Assembly (NCBI GenBank): GCA_902826945.1
Contig: CADEGS010000107.1
Location: 1 to 14,268, forward strand
Direction: 5' to 3'
DNA: 14,268 nt
Source of the DNA: an uncultured bacterium
Lineage (GTDB): Bacteria; Planctomycetota; UBA1135; GCA-002686595
Below are positions 12,884 through 14,268 of the stretch, one piece after another (the stretch's first letter is position 1; each line of letters opens with the position of its first letter). The notes under the pieces are model-generated. The model made no database searches. It was not told the origin of the DNA and saw only the letters and a program-made list of their open reading frames with translations. Position numbers and translations under genes: made by a program.

Positions 12884-14268
12884 GCGCTCGGCGATGGCCG
12901 AGGTCGAGCGGCCGGGCACGAGCGGCGCCAGCTGCACCTCGCCGCCGTGGCGCTCGACCCACTCGCGGCCGACGACGCCCTTGTCGCGCCAGTCCTCGCC
13001 CTTGACGAGCACGTGCGGCGTGACCTCCTCGACGATGCGCTCGGGCGTGTCCTCGCCGAAGGCGACGACCGCGTCCACCATCTCGAGCGCGGCCAGCACG
13101 GCCAGGCGGTCCTCGACCGGGTTGATCGGGCGCCCTTCGCCCTTGAGGCGCCGCACGCTCGCGTCGTCGTTCACCGCCACGACCAGCACGTCGCCGCGCG
13201 AACGCGCGAAGCGCAGGTAATCGACGTGGCCGGCGTGCAGGATGTCGAAGCAGCCGTTCGTCAGCACGATGCGCTTGCCCTGCGCGCGCCAGTCGGCGAC
13301 GGCGCGCGGCAGGTCCTCGCGCCGGCAGACCTTGCCGGCCTGCGAGCCGCTGGCGCCCAGCGCGCCGAGCAGCTCGACGCGCGTCACCGAGGCCGCGCCG
13401 CGCTTGCCGACCACGATGCCCGCCGCGCGGTTGGCGATCTGCACGCCCGCCTCGAGCGGCAGCCCGGCCGCCAGGCACAGCGCCAGGTGCGCGATCACCG
13501 TGTCGCCCGCGCCCGTGACGTCGAACACCTCGCGCGCGCGCGCCGGCACGCGGCCGTGCGAGACGCCCAGGCGCTCGCTCCGCGAGCGGAAGTAGATGCC
13601 CTCGCCGCCGAGCGTGATCACCGCGGCCTCGAGCCCGGCCAGCTCGATCAGGTCGCCGGCGGCGGCCTCGATGCTCTCGGGGTCGTCGAGGCGCCGCCCC
13701 AGCGCCTCCTCGGCCTCGCGCCGGTTGGGCGTCAGCAGGGTCGCCCCCGCGTAGCGCGTGTAGTCGCGGCCCTTGGGATCGACCAGCGCCGGAACGCCCG
13801 CGCGGCGCGCCGCGTCGAGCGTCTTCTGCAGCACGAAGGGCGTCAGCACGCCCTTGTCGTAGTCGGAGAGCACCACCGCCCGGGAGCGCGGCAGGCGCTC
13901 GGCGATGGCCTGCTCCAGGCGCTCCTCGCAGCGGCGCGTCAGCGGGCGCGCGTCCTCCCAGTCGAGGCGCAGCATCTGCTGCACGCCGCTGATCATGCGC
14001 GTCTTGACCGTCGAGGGCCGTCCGCCCTCGCGCACGCAGCCGCCGGTCTCGATCCCGAGCGCCGCCAGCAGCGCGAGCTGGCGCTCGCCCTCGGCGTCCT
14101 CGCCCAGCACGCCCAGGACCTCGACCTCGGCCTCCATGGCGTGCAGGTTCACCGCGACGTTGCCGGCGCCGCCCAGGCGCTCCTCGAAGTGCCGGCCGCG
14201 CAGCACGGGGATCGGCGCCTCGGGCGAGATGCGCTGCACCTCGCCCGTCACGTAGCGGTCGAGGATCA
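12857..14268 (-). CDS. hldE: Bifunctional HldE: heptose 7-phosphate kinase / heptose 1-phosphate adenylyltransferase (5' partial)
   Basis: This enzyme makes ADP-heptose: the N-terminal PfkB kinase phosphorylates D-glycero-beta-D-manno-heptose 7-phosphate at C1 and the C-terminal domain adds AMP from ATP. The frame runs off the right edge, so the start and roughly 15-25 residues are missing; the edge codons still read ILDRYVTGEVQRISPEAPIPV, as in the family's MLDRYxxG segment. Kinase motifs: GGAGNVAVNL (bases about 14143-14172), DPKG, LTPN and the catalytic TGAGDT (about 13499-13516). Adenylyltransferase motifs: TNGCFDILHAGHVDYL with HAGH at 13226-13237, LKGEGRPINPVEDR, VKGEDW and PGRSTSAI. 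Length fits E. coli HldE (477). It lies on the opposite strand to the channel gene and overlaps it at the 3' end. The window also has a split kinase/adenylyltransferase pair with weaker motif matches, so this is the likely housekeeping copy for LPS core. Confidence 0.93.
   Translation of the reverse strand, partial: ILDRYVTGEVQRISPEAPIPVLRGRHFEERLGGAGNVAVNLHAMEAEVEVLGVLGEDAEGERQLALLAALGIETGGCVREGGRPSTVKTRMISGVQQMLRLDWEDARPLTRRCEERLEQAIAERLPRSRAVVLSDYDKGVLTPFVLQKTLDAARRAGVPALVDPKGRDYTRYAGATLLTPNRREAEEALGRRLDDPESIEAAAGDLIELAGLEAAVITLGGEGIYFRSRSERLGVSHGRVPARAREVFDVTGAGDTVIAHLALCLAAGLPLEAGVQIANRAAGIVVGKRGAASVTRVELLGALGASGSQAGKVCRREDLPRAVADWRAQGKRIVLTNGCFDILHAGHVDYLRFARSRGDVLVVAVNDDASVRRLKGEGRPINPVEDRLAVLAALEMVDAVVAFGEDTPERIVEEVTPHVLVKGEDWRDKGVVGREWVERHGGEVQLAPLVPGRSTSAIAERLRGAGPRA
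12862..12880. terminator. Hairpin inside the tail-to-tail overlap of mscK and hldE
   Basis: cgcgggg (12862-12868) and ccccgcg (12874-12880) pair perfectly over tccgg. The stem lies within the 27 bases coded by both genes and just before both stop codons (hldE stop 12857-12859, channel stop 12881-12883). It could stop transcription in both directions, but there is no T-run and it may be a by-product of coding. Confidence 0.35.

Noticed and set aside
6168..13005. Very long plus-strand frames (about 1460 and 1700 codons) across the TPR, FG-GAP and channel genes.
   Set aside because: They are dominated by Arg, Ala, Gly and Pro, with no domain motif, and lie antisense or out of frame to genes with clear motifs. 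They result from the scarcity of stop codons in GC-rich DNA.

Overview
The window is very GC-rich, with G or C in almost every third codon position, so long open antisense frames are everywhere. Genes were chosen by family motifs, lipoprotein signals and tight junctions. The content points to a Gram-negative, environmental bacterium: two ADP-heptose precursor modules, an MscK-type channel, lipoproteins, and an ASPIC/UnbV FG-GAP protein paired with TPR proteins. That mix fits Planctomycetota, Acidobacteriota or Myxococcota; I lean to Planctomycetota with low confidence. No rRNA, tRNA, CRISPR array, insertion sequence or phage gene was seen.

Layout. 1-1254 (+): a glutamate-dehydrogenase-family protein whose catalytic lysine is replaced, running off the left edge. 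1255-1438: a convergent gap with strong hairpins and a C9 run. 1439-4658 (-): a three-gene operon read from right to left, namely a B12-binding-type radical SAM enzyme, an RfaE1/HldA-like sugar kinase and an RfaE2/HldC-like adenylyltransferase. 4659-4955: a divergent intergenic region with an interrupted poly-C tract and two hairpins. 4956-5837 (+): a short, arginine-rich flagellin homologue with no other flagellar gene nearby. 5848-9234 (-): a second three-gene operon, namely a TPR lipoprotein, an FG-GAP/ASPIC-UnbV lipoprotein and a 102-residue TPR protein. 9235-9379: a short divergent promoter region with two AT-rich -10-like boxes. 9380-12883 (+): an MscK/KefA-type mechanosensitive channel. 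12857-14268 (-): a bifunctional HldE running off the right edge, overlapping the channel gene tail to tail by 27 bases.

How the genes fit together. The kinase, the adenylyltransferase and HldE are all predicted to phosphorylate and activate heptose 7-phosphate for the outer envelope (LPS core or other heptosylated glycans). The organism therefore carries both a split and a fused version of this step, and the split version is co-transcribed with a radical SAM enzyme that could act on the sugar or on an envelope lipid. The TPR/FG-GAP operon encodes two predicted lipoproteins and a small TPR protein, a pairing familiar from environmental phyla but of unknown job. The channel protects against osmotic downshift.

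Most worth a second look: the dehydrogenase lacking its catalytic lysine, the isolated flagellin, and the radical SAM gene joined to a second heptose-activation module.
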